DNA of 64,000 bases. Source: Thiobacillus denitrificans DSM 12475. GTDB lineage: Bacteria; Pseudomonadota; Gammaproteobacteria; Burkholderiales; Thiobacillaceae. The stretch covers positions 131,231-195,230 of the forward strand of contig NZ_AQWL01000002.1 of assembly GCF_000376425.1 (NCBI RefSeq), read 5' to 3'. Below are positions 18,461 to 28,581 of the stretch, one piece after another; position 1 is the stretch's first letter, and the number at the start of each line of letters is the position of its first letter. The translations under genes were made by a program, and so were the position numbers. The notes beneath the pieces are model-generated. The model was not told the DNA's origin. It searched no databases and saw only the letters and a list, made by a program, of their open reading frames with translations.

Positions 18461-18913
18461 ATGAACAATCCGCGCAATCGCGTATTCAATCTTCTCGCCG
18501 CTTCCTGCCTGTTTTTCGCCGCAGGCAGCACGCATGCCGCCGAGCCGCTGGCCCTGCAGAAAATCATGAAAGACCTGGGCAAGAACATGCAGGCCATCAC
18601 CGACGGCATTTCCCGCGAGGACTGGGAACGGGTAGAGAAAATCGCGCCCCTGATCGCCGACCATCCACAGCCGCCGCTGGCGGAAAAAATGCGCATCCTG
18701 CGCTTCGCCGGTACCAGCATGGGGAAGTTCAAGGCGTATGACGGCGACACCCACGATCAGGCGCAGGCGGTGGGCAGAGCGGCCAAGTCCCAGGACGGCC
18801 CGGGCGTGATCCTCGCCTTCCAGAAGCTGCAGACCAGCTGCTACAACTGCCACAGCGAATTCCGCAAGCCCTTCGTGGCGCATTTTTACGGTAACAAAGA
18901 CGCCGTCCAGTGA
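18461..18913 (+). CDS. Cytochrome c'-like periplasmic protein
   Basis: This 150-residue exported protein has a signal peptide ending THA-AEP and one heme-binding motif close to the C-terminus, CYNCH, in a helical protein. That is the layout of the cytochrome c' four-helix-bundle family. Such proteins bind heme with an open distal side and often handle NO or CO. It starts one base after the permease stop and so appears to be part of the exporter operon, which is an unusual partner for a multidrug-type exporter. A role in protecting against, or sensing, a small redox molecule is only inference. Confidence 0.8.
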   Translation: MNNPRNRVFNLLAASCLFFAAGSTHAAEPLALQKIMKDLGKNMQAITDGISREDWERVEKIAPLIADHPQPPLAEKMRILRFAGTSMGKFKAYDGDTHDQAQAVGRAAKSQDGPGVILAFQKLQTSCYNCHSEFRKPFVAHFYGNKDAVQ

Positions 18914-18963
18914 GCCATTGCCATCCGCGCGCCTTCCCTGGCGCGCACAGCAGGAGATCGATC

Positions 18964-19533
18964 ATGAATACGGACGACACCCATACGTTCAAGCCGGCAC
19001 ATTTAAAAAAATGGCTGCAAACCACGCGCGATTACCTGTTTGCCGATGCGACGGAGCATGTGCTCCATCAACCGGGCCTGGACAGCCACGGCGCCCGGGA
19101 CCGCTTCGTTTCCCGTGCGCGCGGGCGCTTGCTGCGGCTGATGAAACACAGCGTGCAGCGCGATCGGAACCCGCTCCTTGAGCTGGAGCGTGTATTCAAG
19201 GTTCAGGCCGTGTTCATCGCGCGCCATCCCGAGATACCCGGGCACCTGTTGGGGTGGATGGCGCAGGGCGGCGATAGCCGCATTCGGCGGCGCATCCGCA
19301 AGGTCATCGGCCATTACGAATTGCGCATTTTCCGGCTGATTGCCCGGGCCAGGCAGCAGGGGTCGATCAGGGCCGACATCGACCCGCAGGCGGCTGCGGG
19401 GGTTTTCATCGGCATGATCCAGAGCCTGGCGCTCGGATTGAATCTCAACCTGTGTCAGCGCAGACGGCTGCTGCACGAGGCATTCGATCAGTTTGCCTTG
19501 TTCCGTACCGCGATGACCGCGGCGCCGCGATGA
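18964..19533 (+). CDS. TetR-family ligand-binding domain protein lacking the HTH
   Basis: This 189-residue protein aligns along most of its length with the ligand-binding domains of the two flanking TetR proteins: RNPLLELERVF matches RDPLDALQRIF, ARARQQGSIRADIDPQAAA matches TDARAQGQARADLDVHAAA, and MIQSLALGL matches MIQGLVLQT. The N-terminal 70 residues contain no TetR helix-turn-helix (no GVTQGA-FRHF). It therefore probably cannot bind DNA alone. ATG 18964 has AGGAG seven bases upstream; the longer start at 18910 has none. It overlaps the patatin gene by four bases. It may act as a ligand sink or a dimer partner of the repressors, which is inference. Confidence 0.75.
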   Translation: MNTDDTHTFKPAHLKKWLQTTRDYLFADATEHVLHQPGLDSHGARDRFVSRARGRLLRLMKHSVQRDRNPLLELERVFKVQAVFIARHPEIPGHLLGWMAQGGDSRIRRRIRKVIGHYELRIFRLIARARQQGSIRADIDPQAAAGVFIGMIQSLALGLNLNLCQRRRLLHEAFDQFALFRTAMTAAPR

Positions 19534-20960
19534 CGTCAGCCGGATATGCCGGCAACCGGCGGCGGGCATATGCTGCGCTGACCGCGCGCGGAGCGGGCTT
19601 CCGGCGATGCGTGCTGCTGGCTTGCGTCTTCTCGTTCGCAGGCTGCGCGCATTATCCGGCGAACCCGCCGCTGGATCGATACGACCCGGCCCATGGCTAC
19701 CGTTTCACCAATCTCGCCAGCCCGGACGAGGCCGACGACATGCTGGTCGTCGTCACCTTCTCGGGGGGCGGCACCCGCGCCGCCGCCCTGGCCTACGGGG
19801 TGCTCGAGCATCTCGCCCGCACCGAAATCGTCCGGCAAGGAAAGCCCGGCCGCCTGCTCGACGAAGTCGATATCGTGTCCTCCGTGTCCGGTGGCAGCTT
19901 TACCGCTGCCTACTATGCCCTTTACGGCGAACGGATTTTCAGTGATTTCGAGAGCCGGTTCCTGAAGCGGGATGTTCAGGGCGAACTTACCCGCAAGCTG
20001 CTTGCCCCGGTCAACCTGGCGCGCGTCTCGTCGCCGCAATTCGGCAGGATCGATCTGGTGGCCGAATACCTCGACGACGAGATTTTCGATCACGCAACGT
20101 TTGGCGACCTGGCCGCGCAGGGGCGTCGTCCTTTCGCGATGATCAACGCCAGCGACATGTCGCTGGGCACGCGCTTCGAATTCACCCAGGATCAGTTCGA
20201 CCTGCTCTGTTCCGATCTTTCCTCGTTTCCGCTGGCGCGGGCGGTGGCGGCTTCGAGTGCGGTGCCCATCGTGTTCAGTCCGCTCACCGTCAGGAACTAC
20301 GGCGGCAAATGTGGCTATCATGGGCCGGAGCACGTTGCCGGGAACCCCCGCGGGACGACCGCGCGACAGATTTACAAGGCCGCCGAGGTGCGTTCCTATC
20401 TCGACTCCGAAACCAGGCCCTATCTTCATCTGCTGGATGGCGGCCTCACCGACAATATCGGCCTGCGCGGAATGCTGGACCGGGTGGCCTCCGGCAACGG
20501 GCCGCTGGAGCTCGCCCGCACCATGCGGCTCGAACGGCTTCGCAGGGCGGTGCTGATCGTCGTCAATGCCGAGACCGCCCCGGATCTGTCTCTGGACCGC
20601 AGGGAGGCGGTGCCGACCATCACCCAGGTCTTCAGGGCGGTCAAGGACATCCCGATCAACCGCTATTCGTTTGAAACCGTCGAACTCCTCAAGACCAGTT
20701 TCGAGGGCTGGGCCGGGCAGATGCGCAAGCAGAACGAGAAGCAGCCGGCTGGCGGGGCGGAAGCCGGATTCGATTTCTACCTGGCCGAAGTGACCTTCGA
20801 CGCGATCAAGGATCCTGCCGAGCGCGATTTCTTTCGCGGAATTCCAACTTCGTATACCTTGCCCGCGGAAACCGTGGACCGGTTGCGCGCGCTGGGGCCG
20901 CGATTGATCGAGGAGTCGGCCGATTATCAAAGGCTGCTGCATGACCTGCAGCGTAAGTGA
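19530..20960 (+). CDS. Patatin-like phospholipase, predicted lipoprotein
   Basis: This 476-residue protein has a Ser/Asp dyad of the patatin type: oxyanion loop GGGTR (79-83), nucleophile Ser120 in SVSGGS and Asp in LLDGGLTDN near 323. The N-terminus has a hydrophobic segment ending FAGC, with Cys39 as a likely lipidation site, so it should be anchored in an envelope membrane. Patatins hydrolyse acyl esters of phospholipids. It overlaps the HTH-less TetR gene (ATGA) and appears to be the last gene of the exporter operon. The longer start at 19452 lies within the upstream gene and was rejected. Confidence 0.85.
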   Translation: MTSAGYAGNRRRAYAALTARGAGFRRCVLLACVFSFAGCAHYPANPPLDRYDPAHGYRFTNLASPDEADDMLVVVTFSGGGTRAAALAYGVLEHLARTEIVRQGKPGRLLDEVDIVSSVSGGSFTAAYYALYGERIFSDFESRFLKRDVQGELTRKLLAPVNLARVSSPQFGRIDLVAEYLDDEIFDHATFGDLAAQGRRPFAMINASDMSLGTRFEFTQDQFDLLCSDLSSFPLARAVAASSAVPIVFSPLTVRNYGGKCGYHGPEHVAGNPRGTTARQIYKAAEVRSYLDSETRPYLHLLDGGLTDNIGLRGMLDRVASGNGPLELARTMRLERLRRAVLIVVNAETAPDLSLDRREAVPTITQVFRAVKDIPINRYSFETVELLKTSFEGWAGQMRKQNEKQPAGGAEAGFDFYLAEVTFDAIKDPAERDFFRGIPTSYTLPAETVDRLRALGPRLIEESADYQRLLHDLQRK

Positions 20961-21088
20961 CGAATCGCCATCTCATGGCAACGGGCCTGCTGCGAGAGTA
21001 AAGAAAAGTATCTTCGGCACCCTGCGGTCATGGCAGCCGCATCCGGAAATTTTGAAATCAGTGAAACACGGGACAAGGAAAACAGGCA

Positions 21089-21718
21089 ATGAGCGAACGC
21101 AGACAACGGCTATCGGCGGAAGAGCGTCAGGAAGAAATCATCAAGGCCGCCGTGGAGCTTGCCGGCGAGCAGAGCGTGGACAAGGTGACGACGCAGGACA
21201 TGGCCCGGGCCGTGGGCGTCACGCAGGGCGCGATTTTCCGTCACTTTCCCACCAAGGACATGATCTGGCTGGGAGTCATCCACTGGGTGCGCGGCCGCCT
21301 GATGAGCGTGCTGGATATGGCGGCAGATCAGGGCAGGGATCCGCTCGATTCGCTGGAGAAAATGTTTTATGCCCATCTGGGCTTCGTCGACAAGGTGCCG
21401 GCGATTCCGAAGCTGATATTTACCGACCAGCTGCTAAAGAAAAACCCCAGGATCAAGGAACTGATACGCAGCATTCTGGCGGACTACGAGGCCAGGGTGA
21501 GCGCTCTCCTGGCCCAGGCCAAGGCACAGCATCTTGTCCGCCCCGATCTGGACGAGCATGGCGCCGCTGTCATGTTCACCGGCATCATCCAGGGCCTGGT
21601 GCTGCGCGTTTCCGTCATCGAAGCGCAAAAATCGCTGACCTCAGAGGGAAAGCTGGTGTTCCCCATTTTTCTTCACGGTATCGGCGCCACGCGTGCGGAC
21701 GATGCAAATCCGGATTAA
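21089..21718 (+). CDS. TetR/AcrR-family transcriptional regulator (second copy)
   Basis: This 209-residue regulator is a close paralogue of the one at 10842: the HTH reads MARAVGVTQGAIFRHFPTKD (about 41-60) and the ligand domain shares QGRDPLDSLEKMF and GIIQGLVLRVS. AAGGAA lies nine bases before the ATG. It follows the patatin gene after 128 bases that contain a small GCCAT/ATGGC hairpin (20967-20979) but no operator as clear as those of the first tetR. The two repressors bracket the exporter locus, so they may share operators or ligands. Confidence 0.88.
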   Translation: MSERRQRLSAEERQEEIIKAAVELAGEQSVDKVTTQDMARAVGVTQGAIFRHFPTKDMIWLGVIHWVRGRLMSVLDMAADQGRDPLDSLEKMFYAHLGFVDKVPAIPKLIFTDQLLKKNPRIKELIRSILADYEARVSALLAQAKAQHLVRPDLDEHGAAVMFTGIIQGLVLRVSVIEAQKSLTSEGKLVFPIFLHGIGATRADDANPD

Positions 21719-21884
21719 GGCGGAACACGGGCGCGCGCGGGGCGGCAAGCAGCGAGGTGTCCGGATCCGCGGGATTCCTTCAGCACGGGAATCGGCGCGC
21801 AGTGGAAAGGAGAGGACATTGCTCCGGTGTAAAATCGAGTCCTCTGCCTGACCTCGCGGGGCTGATGCTGCGCGGTACTCCATC

Positions 21885-23315
21885 ATGAAGCTGACTTTTC
21901 TCGGCGCGGCGCGCGAGGTGACCGGCTCCAGCTATCTGCTGGAAGCCGACGGCGTGCGCTTCCTGGTCGATTGCGGCATGTTCCAGGGCGGACGCGAGAC
22001 GCGCGAGAAGAACCGCCGCGCCTTCAATTTCGATCCGGCCACGATCGATTTCGTCATTCTCACCCACGCCCACATCGACCATTCTGGATTGCTGCCGCGG
22101 CTGGTCGCACTCGGATTCCGCGGCGCGATCCACACGACCCGCGCCACCTGCGACCTGCTGGCGGTGATGTTGCCGGATTCCGCGCACATCCAGGAAAAGG
22201 AGGCCGAGTACGAAAACCTCGGTCGCTTCCGCCAGGGCATGACCAGGCGCGGGGGCGATACGCGGCGCACAACCCGCGACACGGCCCCGCTGTACACGGT
22301 GGCGCAGGCACAGGCCTCGCTGAAGCGCCTCAACGCGGTCGACTACGATCTGGAAATCGCACCGCATCCACAGGTGCGCTGCACCTTCCGCGATGCCGGC
22401 CACATTCTCGGCTCGGCGATCGTCGAGGTGTGGGTGGGCGAAGGCTCGCGCCGCCGCAAGATCGTCTTTTCCGGCGATCTCGGCCAGCCCGCGCGCCCGC
22501 TGCTGCGCGACCCCACGCCGATCTTCGAGGCCGATTACCTGCTGGTCGAATCGACCTACGGCAACCGTGAGCACAAGAGCATGGCGGCGACGCAGGACGA
22601 ACTGGTGGAGGCGGTCAACGACACCATCGAAAGAAAAGGCGGCAACGTCATCATTCCCGCTTTCGCGGTGGGGCGCACCCAGGACATGCTCTATCTGCTG
22701 GCCGATCTGACGCGGCAGGCGCGCATTCCCAGACTCTCGGTATTCGTCGATTCGCCGATGGCTACCGCCGCCACCGAGATCACGTTCAAGCACATGGCGC
22801 TGCTGGATGCCGAAACCCACGAACTGATGGGGCGGCACGGCGGTGCGGCGCATTTCCGCAAGCTCGATTTCGTCGAGGACGTGGAGGAGTCGAAGGCGCT
22901 CAATCGCATCACGGGGGGCGCCGTCATCATCTCGGCCAGCGGCATGTGCGAAGCCGGCCGCATCAAGTTTCACCTGCGCGCCAACCTGCCGCGTCGCGAA
23001 TCGACCATCCTCATCACCGGTTTCCAGGCTGCCGGCACCTTCGGCCGCCGCCTGGTCGACGGTGCCAAACGGGTGCGCCTGCTCGGCGAGGACATTCCAG
23101 TGCGCGCCGACCTCTACACCCTGGGCGGGTTATCGGCGCACGCCGACCGCAGCGCGCTGCTCGCCTGGCTCGGCCACTTTCGCGGCAAGCCGCGCCAGGT
23201 GTTCGTGGTGCACGGCGAAGACAGTGTGGCAACCGGTTTCGCCGCCGATTTGCAGAAGCAGTTCGGCTGGGACGCGCAGGCGCCGCTACCGGGGCATAGC
23301 GTGATTCTCGACTGA
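21885..23315 (+). CDS. Metallo-beta-lactamase / beta-CASP RNA exonuclease-like protein
   Basis: This 476-residue protein belongs to the CPSF-73/YSH1-like group of zinc-dependent ribonucleases. The metal motif HAHIDH lies at 61-66, a further His in DAGHILGSA near 170 and an Asp in FSGDLG near 190. A beta-CASP insert follows, and the C-terminal HADRSALLAW and VVHGE motifs complete the site. It acts in the cytoplasm on RNA; the bacterial substrates of this subgroup are not well defined. It is followed after seven bases by pldA, probably on the same transcript. Confidence 0.88.
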   Translation: MKLTFLGAAREVTGSSYLLEADGVRFLVDCGMFQGGRETREKNRRAFNFDPATIDFVILTHAHIDHSGLLPRLVALGFRGAIHTTRATCDLLAVMLPDSAHIQEKEAEYENLGRFRQGMTRRGGDTRRTTRDTAPLYTVAQAQASLKRLNAVDYDLEIAPHPQVRCTFRDAGHILGSAIVEVWVGEGSRRRKIVFSGDLGQPARPLLRDPTPIFEADYLLVESTYGNREHKSMAATQDELVEAVNDTIERKGGNVIIPAFAVGRTQDMLYLLADLTRQARIPRLSVFVDSPMATAATEITFKHMALLDAETHELMGRHGGAAHFRKLDFVEDVEESKALNRITGGAVIISASGMCEAGRIKFHLRANLPRRESTILITGFQAAGTFGRRLVDGAKRVRLLGEDIPVRADLYTLGGLSAHADRSALLAWLGHFRGKPRQVFVVHGEDSVATGFAADLQKQFGWDAQAPLPGHSVILD

Positions 23316-23322
23316 GCGCCAG

Positions 23323-24378
23323 GTGCAGACGAGCGCCACGAGACCTGCATCCGGCGGAATTCCGCTGGTCCTGCTGTGCGTGGGCCTGCTGGGAAACGCG
23401 CAGGCCACTTCGATTGCCGACTGGGAAAGCTGCAGCGCGATTTCGGCGGATGCCGAACGGCTTGCGTGTTACGACCGGCTGGCCGGACGTCCGCAGCCGG
23501 CGGCCGTTTCCAGCGTCGAGCCGCACGCTGCGCCAACACCGGTCGCGGCCCCCGCCGCGCCGCCGGAGCCCAAGCTGCTTTCGGCGCTGTCGCGCCACTG
23601 GGAACTCGATGACGAAGCCAAGCGGGGTGCTTTCCTGTTCCGCCCGCATCACCCGAATTATTTTCTGCCGCTCAAGGTCAGCAATTCGCCCAACAATACC
23701 CCGTTCCAGGCAACGCCCGCGCAGGCCGGCATCGGGCTCGATTCCGTCGAGACCGAATTGCAGCTGAGTTTCAAGATCAAGGCGATGCAGGGCGTGTTCG
23801 GCTACGACAACGTCGACCTGTGGTTCGGCTACACCGCCCGCTCGTTCTGGCAGGCCTACAACAGCAGCATGTCCTCGCCGTTCCGCGAGAACAACTACGA
23901 ACCGGAGGCAATGCTGGTGTTCCGTACCCATTACGATCTGGCCGGTTTTCGCGGGAGCTTCATCAATCTCGGGCTGGTGCATCAGTCGAACGGCCGCGGC
24001 GCAGCGCTGTCGCGCAGCTGGAACCGGGTGTATGCGCAGTTCGGATTCGAGCGCGGCAACCTGGCCCTGCTGCTTCGCCCCTGGTACCGGATTCCGGCAC
24101 ACGACGGCGACGACAACCCCGATATCGATGACTACCTTGGATACGGCGATCTGCAGGCGGTCTACAGCAAAGGGCGCAACACGTATTCGCTGCTGCTGCG
24201 CAACAACTTCCGGATGTCGGACAATCGCGGCGCGTTGAAGTTAAACTGGAATTTCCCGCTGTACGGGCGTTTGAGGGGTTACGTGCAGTATTTCAACGGC
24301 TATGGCGAATCGCTGATCGATTACAACCACAGCCAGCAGTCGCTCGGCCTCGGCGTCAGCCTGACCGGGGGTATGTAG
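23323..24378 (+). CDS. pldA: Outer-membrane phospholipase A (PldA)
   Basis: PldA is a calcium-dependent outer-membrane beta-barrel that removes mislocalised phospholipids from the outer leaflet. The catalytic residues are all visible with exact family spacing: His220 and Ser222 in LVHQSNGRG, and Asn234 in SWNRVY (His142, Ser144, Asn156 in E. coli). A signal peptide ends near NAQA, and a Pro/Ala-rich linker (60-85) precedes the barrel. The likely start is GTG 23323, with a poor ribosome site, suggesting coupling to the exonuclease gene seven bases upstream. Confidence 0.93.
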   Translation: MQTSATRPASGGIPLVLLCVGLLGNAQATSIADWESCSAISADAERLACYDRLAGRPQPAAVSSVEPHAAPTPVAAPAAPPEPKLLSALSRHWELDDEAKRGAFLFRPHHPNYFLPLKVSNSPNNTPFQATPAQAGIGLDSVETELQLSFKIKAMQGVFGYDNVDLWFGYTARSFWQAYNSSMSSPFRENNYEPEAMLVFRTHYDLAGFRGSFINLGLVHQSNGRGAALSRSWNRVYAQFGFERGNLALLLRPWYRIPAHDGDDNPDIDDYLGYGDLQAVYSKGRNTYSLLLRNNFRMSDNRGALKLNWNFPLYGRLRGYVQYFNGYGESLIDYNHSQQSLGLGVSLTGGM

Positions 24379-24384
24379 GTGCGG

Positions 24385-25239
24385 TCAGGGTGCCTTCGGC
24401 AGCGCCTGCGCCAGCAGCTGATGCACATATTTTGCAGGGATCGCGTAGCTGATCCCGCTCGGTGCCGTGAGCGCGGCCTCTTTCGCCCCCTTTACATATA
24501 CCGAGTTGACAACGCCCAGCACCTCGCCGGTTTCCGGGTGCCACACCGGGCTGCCGCTATTGCCGGGATAGGCGATGGCGTCGAGCTCGAACACCTCATA
24601 GGGTTGCTGTGCCTGTTTGAGTGCGCGCGCATTCAACTGCGAGGCGCTTTGCATCGGCGTGAAAATGGGAATGACGGCGGCGAGCCCGGCGCGGTGGGTG
24701 GACGGGTTGAGCCCCAGTACAGAGCCGATCGGATAACCGGTGAAATACAGCTGCCAGCCTTCGCGCACGTTGTCCGAATCGCCCAGCTTCAGCGCGGGCA
24801 GCGGATTGCCGGCAATTTTCAGCAGGGCCAGATCGCGCGCACGGTCGGTGGCGATCAGTTGCGCGGTGCGCACCGCCACCTGACGGTCGCGCCCGACGAA
24901 GATGGCATGGGTTTCCTTCTTCTCGCTGTCCAGCTGTCTGAGGAAGATGTGCGCGCACGACACCACGTAGCGTCCGTCGAGCACCGCAAAGCCGGTGCCC
25001 TGCAGGTTGGCGCGCGGACTGCCGCTGGGATTGAACGTCCCGACGCCGACCACACCCGGCTTCACCGCGAGCAGCGTGTCTGCCACGTCGGCGTAGGCGG
25101 GCAGCGCGGCAAACAGGGCCAGCAACGCCCAACTGGTATGCCGTTTGCTGGCAGAGTGCCCTGTCAGCCGGTGGCGGTGGCCCAGCAGTGTCACACAAAT
25201 TCGATACAATCCGGGCGGCAGCAAAAACTTTCTATTCAT
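24385..25239 (-). CDS. Trypsin-like serine protease, exported
   Basis: This protein of about 284 residues is an HtrA-like (S1C) protease domain without a PDZ domain. The triad is His97 in VSCAHIF, Asp136 in DRARDLALLKI and Ser228 in PGNSGSP. A hydrophobic segment ending LPAYA near residue 50 looks like the signal peptide, so the first 30 residues are unusual and the true start may lie further in, for example at the GTG encoding Val16. ATG 25239 lies only 14 bases from the divergent dehydrogenase start. It converges on pldA. Substrate and regulation are unknown. Confidence 0.82.
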   Translation of the reverse strand: MNRKFLLPPGLYRICVTLLGHRHRLTGHSASKRHTSWALLALFAALPAYADVADTLLAVKPGVVGVGTFNPSGSPRANLQGTGFAVLDGRYVVSCAHIFLRQLDSEKKETHAIFVGRDRQVAVRTAQLIATDRARDLALLKIAGNPLPALKLGDSDNVREGWQLYFTGYPIGSVLGLNPSTHRAGLAAVIPIFTPMQSASQLNARALKQAQQPYEVFELDAIAYPGNSGSPVWHPETGEVLGVVNSVYVKGAKEAALTAPSGISYAIPAKYVHQLLAQALPKAP

Positions 25240-25253
25240 AGGGGAATCCAAGC

Positions 25254-26533
<1,280 letters not shown>

Positions 26534-26534
<1 letters not shown>

Positions 26535-27562
26535 TGACCGCGTTCGACGCGCTGAAAACGCAGCTTCGCGGCGAGTCAAAGACCTGGCTCGTCACCGGCG
26601 CCGCCGGCTTCATCGGCAGTAATCTGGTCGAGGCCCTGCTGCAGCTCGACCAGCGCGTCGTCGGGCTGGACAATTTTGCCACCGGCCACGAAAAGAATCT
26701 GGCGCAGGTGCAGGCTGGCGTCGGCCCCGAACGCTGGGCGAATTTCAGCTTCAAGCGCGGCGACATCCGCGATCTCGTCACCTGTCATGCCGTCTGCAAG
26801 GATGTCGATTACGTGCTGCACCAGGCCGCGCTCGGCTCGGTGCCGCGCTCGCTGGAAGACCCGCTCGCCACCCACGCCGCCAACAACACCGGCTTTCTCA
26901 ACATGCTGGTCGCCGCACGCGACGCCGGGGTCAAGCGCTTCGTCTACGCGGCGTCCTCCTCCACCTACGGCGACCATCCCGGCCTGCCCAAGGTCGAGGA
27001 CGTCATCGGCAAACCGCTGTCGCCGTACGCGGTGACCAAGCTGGTGAACGAACTGTACGCCGACGTGTTCGGCCGCTGCTACGGCATGGAATCGATCGGC
27101 CTGCGCTACTTCAACATTTTCGGCCGGCGCCAGGATCCCGACGGCGCCTATGCCGCCGTGGTGCCGAAATGGGTGGCGAGCATGATCCACAACGAGCCGG
27201 TCTACATCAACGGCGACGGCGAAACCAGCCGTGACTTCTGCTACATCGACAACGTCATCCAGGCCAACCTGCTCGCCGCCACCAGCCAGCACGCGGAAGC
27301 GGCCAACCAGGTCTACAACGTCGCCGTCGGCGACCGCACCACGCTGAACCAGCTGTTTGAAGCCATCCGTGCCCTGCTCGCGCCGAAGTTTCCGCATCTG
27401 GCCGGATTCAAGCCCGTCTACCGCGATTTCCGCGCCGGCGACGTGCGCCATTCGCTCGCCGACATCACGAAGGCGCGCACGCGGCTCGGATATGCGCCGA
27501 CGCACCGCATCGGCGAAGGCCTGGCCGAGGCGATGGACTGGTATGTGCAGGATCTGGAATAA
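26534..27562 (+). CDS. tviC: UDP-hexosamine(uronate) 4-epimerase (TviC/WbpP type)
   Basis: This 342-residue short-chain dehydrogenase has the NAD loop TGAAGFIGS (21-29), SSSTYG (141-146) and the catalytic pair Tyr165 and Lys169 in SPYAVTK. The N-terminal leader of about 17 residues before the Rossmann fold is typical of the WbpP/TviC group, which epimerises N-acetylated UDP sugars at C4. Start overlaps the dehydrogenase stop. No glycosyltransferase or polymerase gene is adjacent. A perfect hairpin (27571-27586) follows. Confidence 0.9.
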
Positions 27563-27570
27563 GCGTGTGA

Positions 27571-27586
27571 ACGGCCGCAAGGCCGT
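27571..27586 (+). terminator. Hairpin after the UDP-sugar genes
   Basis: ACGGCC-GCAA-GGCCGT is a perfect 6-bp stem with a GNRA-type loop eight bases past the epimerase stop. There is no T-run, so termination would need Rho or the stem may only stabilise the mRNA end. Confidence 0.4.
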
Positions 27587-27683
27587 GCCGGCGGGCCCAC
27601 GCTAAGCCCGGGCCGGCCATCCGGTCGCCGCCCCGGAGACGCGTAGATCGAATGCGTCTGCAGGTTGGCGCGCAGCGGCGTTT

Positions 27684-28262
27684 CTACATCCGCATGTGCA
27701 GTTCGACCAGATCGATATAGCCACAGGCCACGCGGGCGCCCGAGTTGCCGGCAGGGTCGGAGAAGTCGTCCTCATTGGCATGGATGACGATGCTGCGCTC
27801 GCCGATCGAGCTTTTACCCATCAGGGTGATGGTCAGGCCGGGCGCCATCACGTCGACGTCGGCCACGCCCTCGGCATTGGCGACGATGTTGCCGAGGTCG
27901 CCCGGATGGTGTTCCTTGTCGGTGGGGGCGCCGTGGCGACCGCCGGTGGGGGCGAAATGGCCGCCCGCGCTCATGCCGTCGGGAGAGTCGCAATTGCCGT
28001 TGGTGTGGATGTGGAAGCCATGTTTGCCGGGGGTCAGTCCGCTCACCCGCCCTTCGATGTGCACGCCCTTGCCGGGCATTTCGTGGAACGTGAGCTTGCC
28101 CTCGACGGCACTGCCGGACTTGGCTTGCAGTTCCGCGACCGCGGTGAGGTTGCCGTGCGCATGTTGCGCCAGGGCGTTGAACGGCACGGCCGGCATGGCC
28201 GCCGCCAGGACCAGGGCAGCGAGCCGGGCGATGCCGGACGCAGGTTTGGCAAAGTGATGCAC
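27684..28262 (-). CDS. sodC: Periplasmic Cu/Zn superoxide dismutase
   Basis: SodC converts superoxide to oxygen and hydrogen peroxide in the periplasm. The 192-residue product has a signal peptide ending ALA-QH, copper ligands in GFHIHTNGNC, the zinc loop GGHFAPTGGRHG to EHHPGDLGN, and the last copper His in VIHANEDD. The two disulfide cysteines (NGNC and VACGYID) are present. I chose GTG 28262 because GGGAG lies eight bases upstream and the signal peptide starts there; the longer frame to 28325 has no ribosome site. It is monocistronic. Confidence 0.93.
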   Translation of the reverse strand: MHHFAKPASGIARLAALVLAAAMPAVPFNALAQHAHGNLTAVAELQAKSGSAVEGKLTFHEMPGKGVHIEGRVSGLTPGKHGFHIHTNGNCDSPDGMSAGGHFAPTGGRHGAPTDKEHHPGDLGNIVANAEGVADVDVMAPGLTITLMGKSSIGERSIVIHANEDDFSDPAGNSGARVACGYIDLVELHMRM

Positions 28263-28581
28263 TGTCTTCTCCCTTGGAATAATTAAGATGGATTCAAGAA
28301 TACCTCGTCTGGAAACCGGGCGCACGGGCCCGCGCCCGTTACATTGCTACTATTCGGCATGGGCCGCATCTACGCCGTATCCGGCTTCGGACAGTGGACC
28401 GCCCGGCCTCAATCTGAAGGGGCCGGCGAGGATTAAATAAAAACCGCAGTCCTCTGGATAAATCCGCTCGGGCGCCGATTCCTCTACCGGGGACGGCAAT
28501 GCGATCCCCTGATGCTCGCCGGGCTCGTGGCCCGGGCTCATGTTCAAAACAAAAAACAGCGTGTCGGATAGGAACCAAAAA
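28263..28581. other. Divergent intergenic region between sodC and the HDOD gene
   Basis: This 319-base region must carry two divergent promoters. A small inverted repeat GAGGA...TCCTC lies near 28430-28460. Short reading frames here show no convincing coding character, and no known operator was recognised. Confidence 0.4.

Noticed and set aside
28350-28547. 65-residue minus-strand frame between sodC and the HDOD gene
   Set aside because: It has no ribosome site or recognisable family and lies in a region expected to hold promoters.
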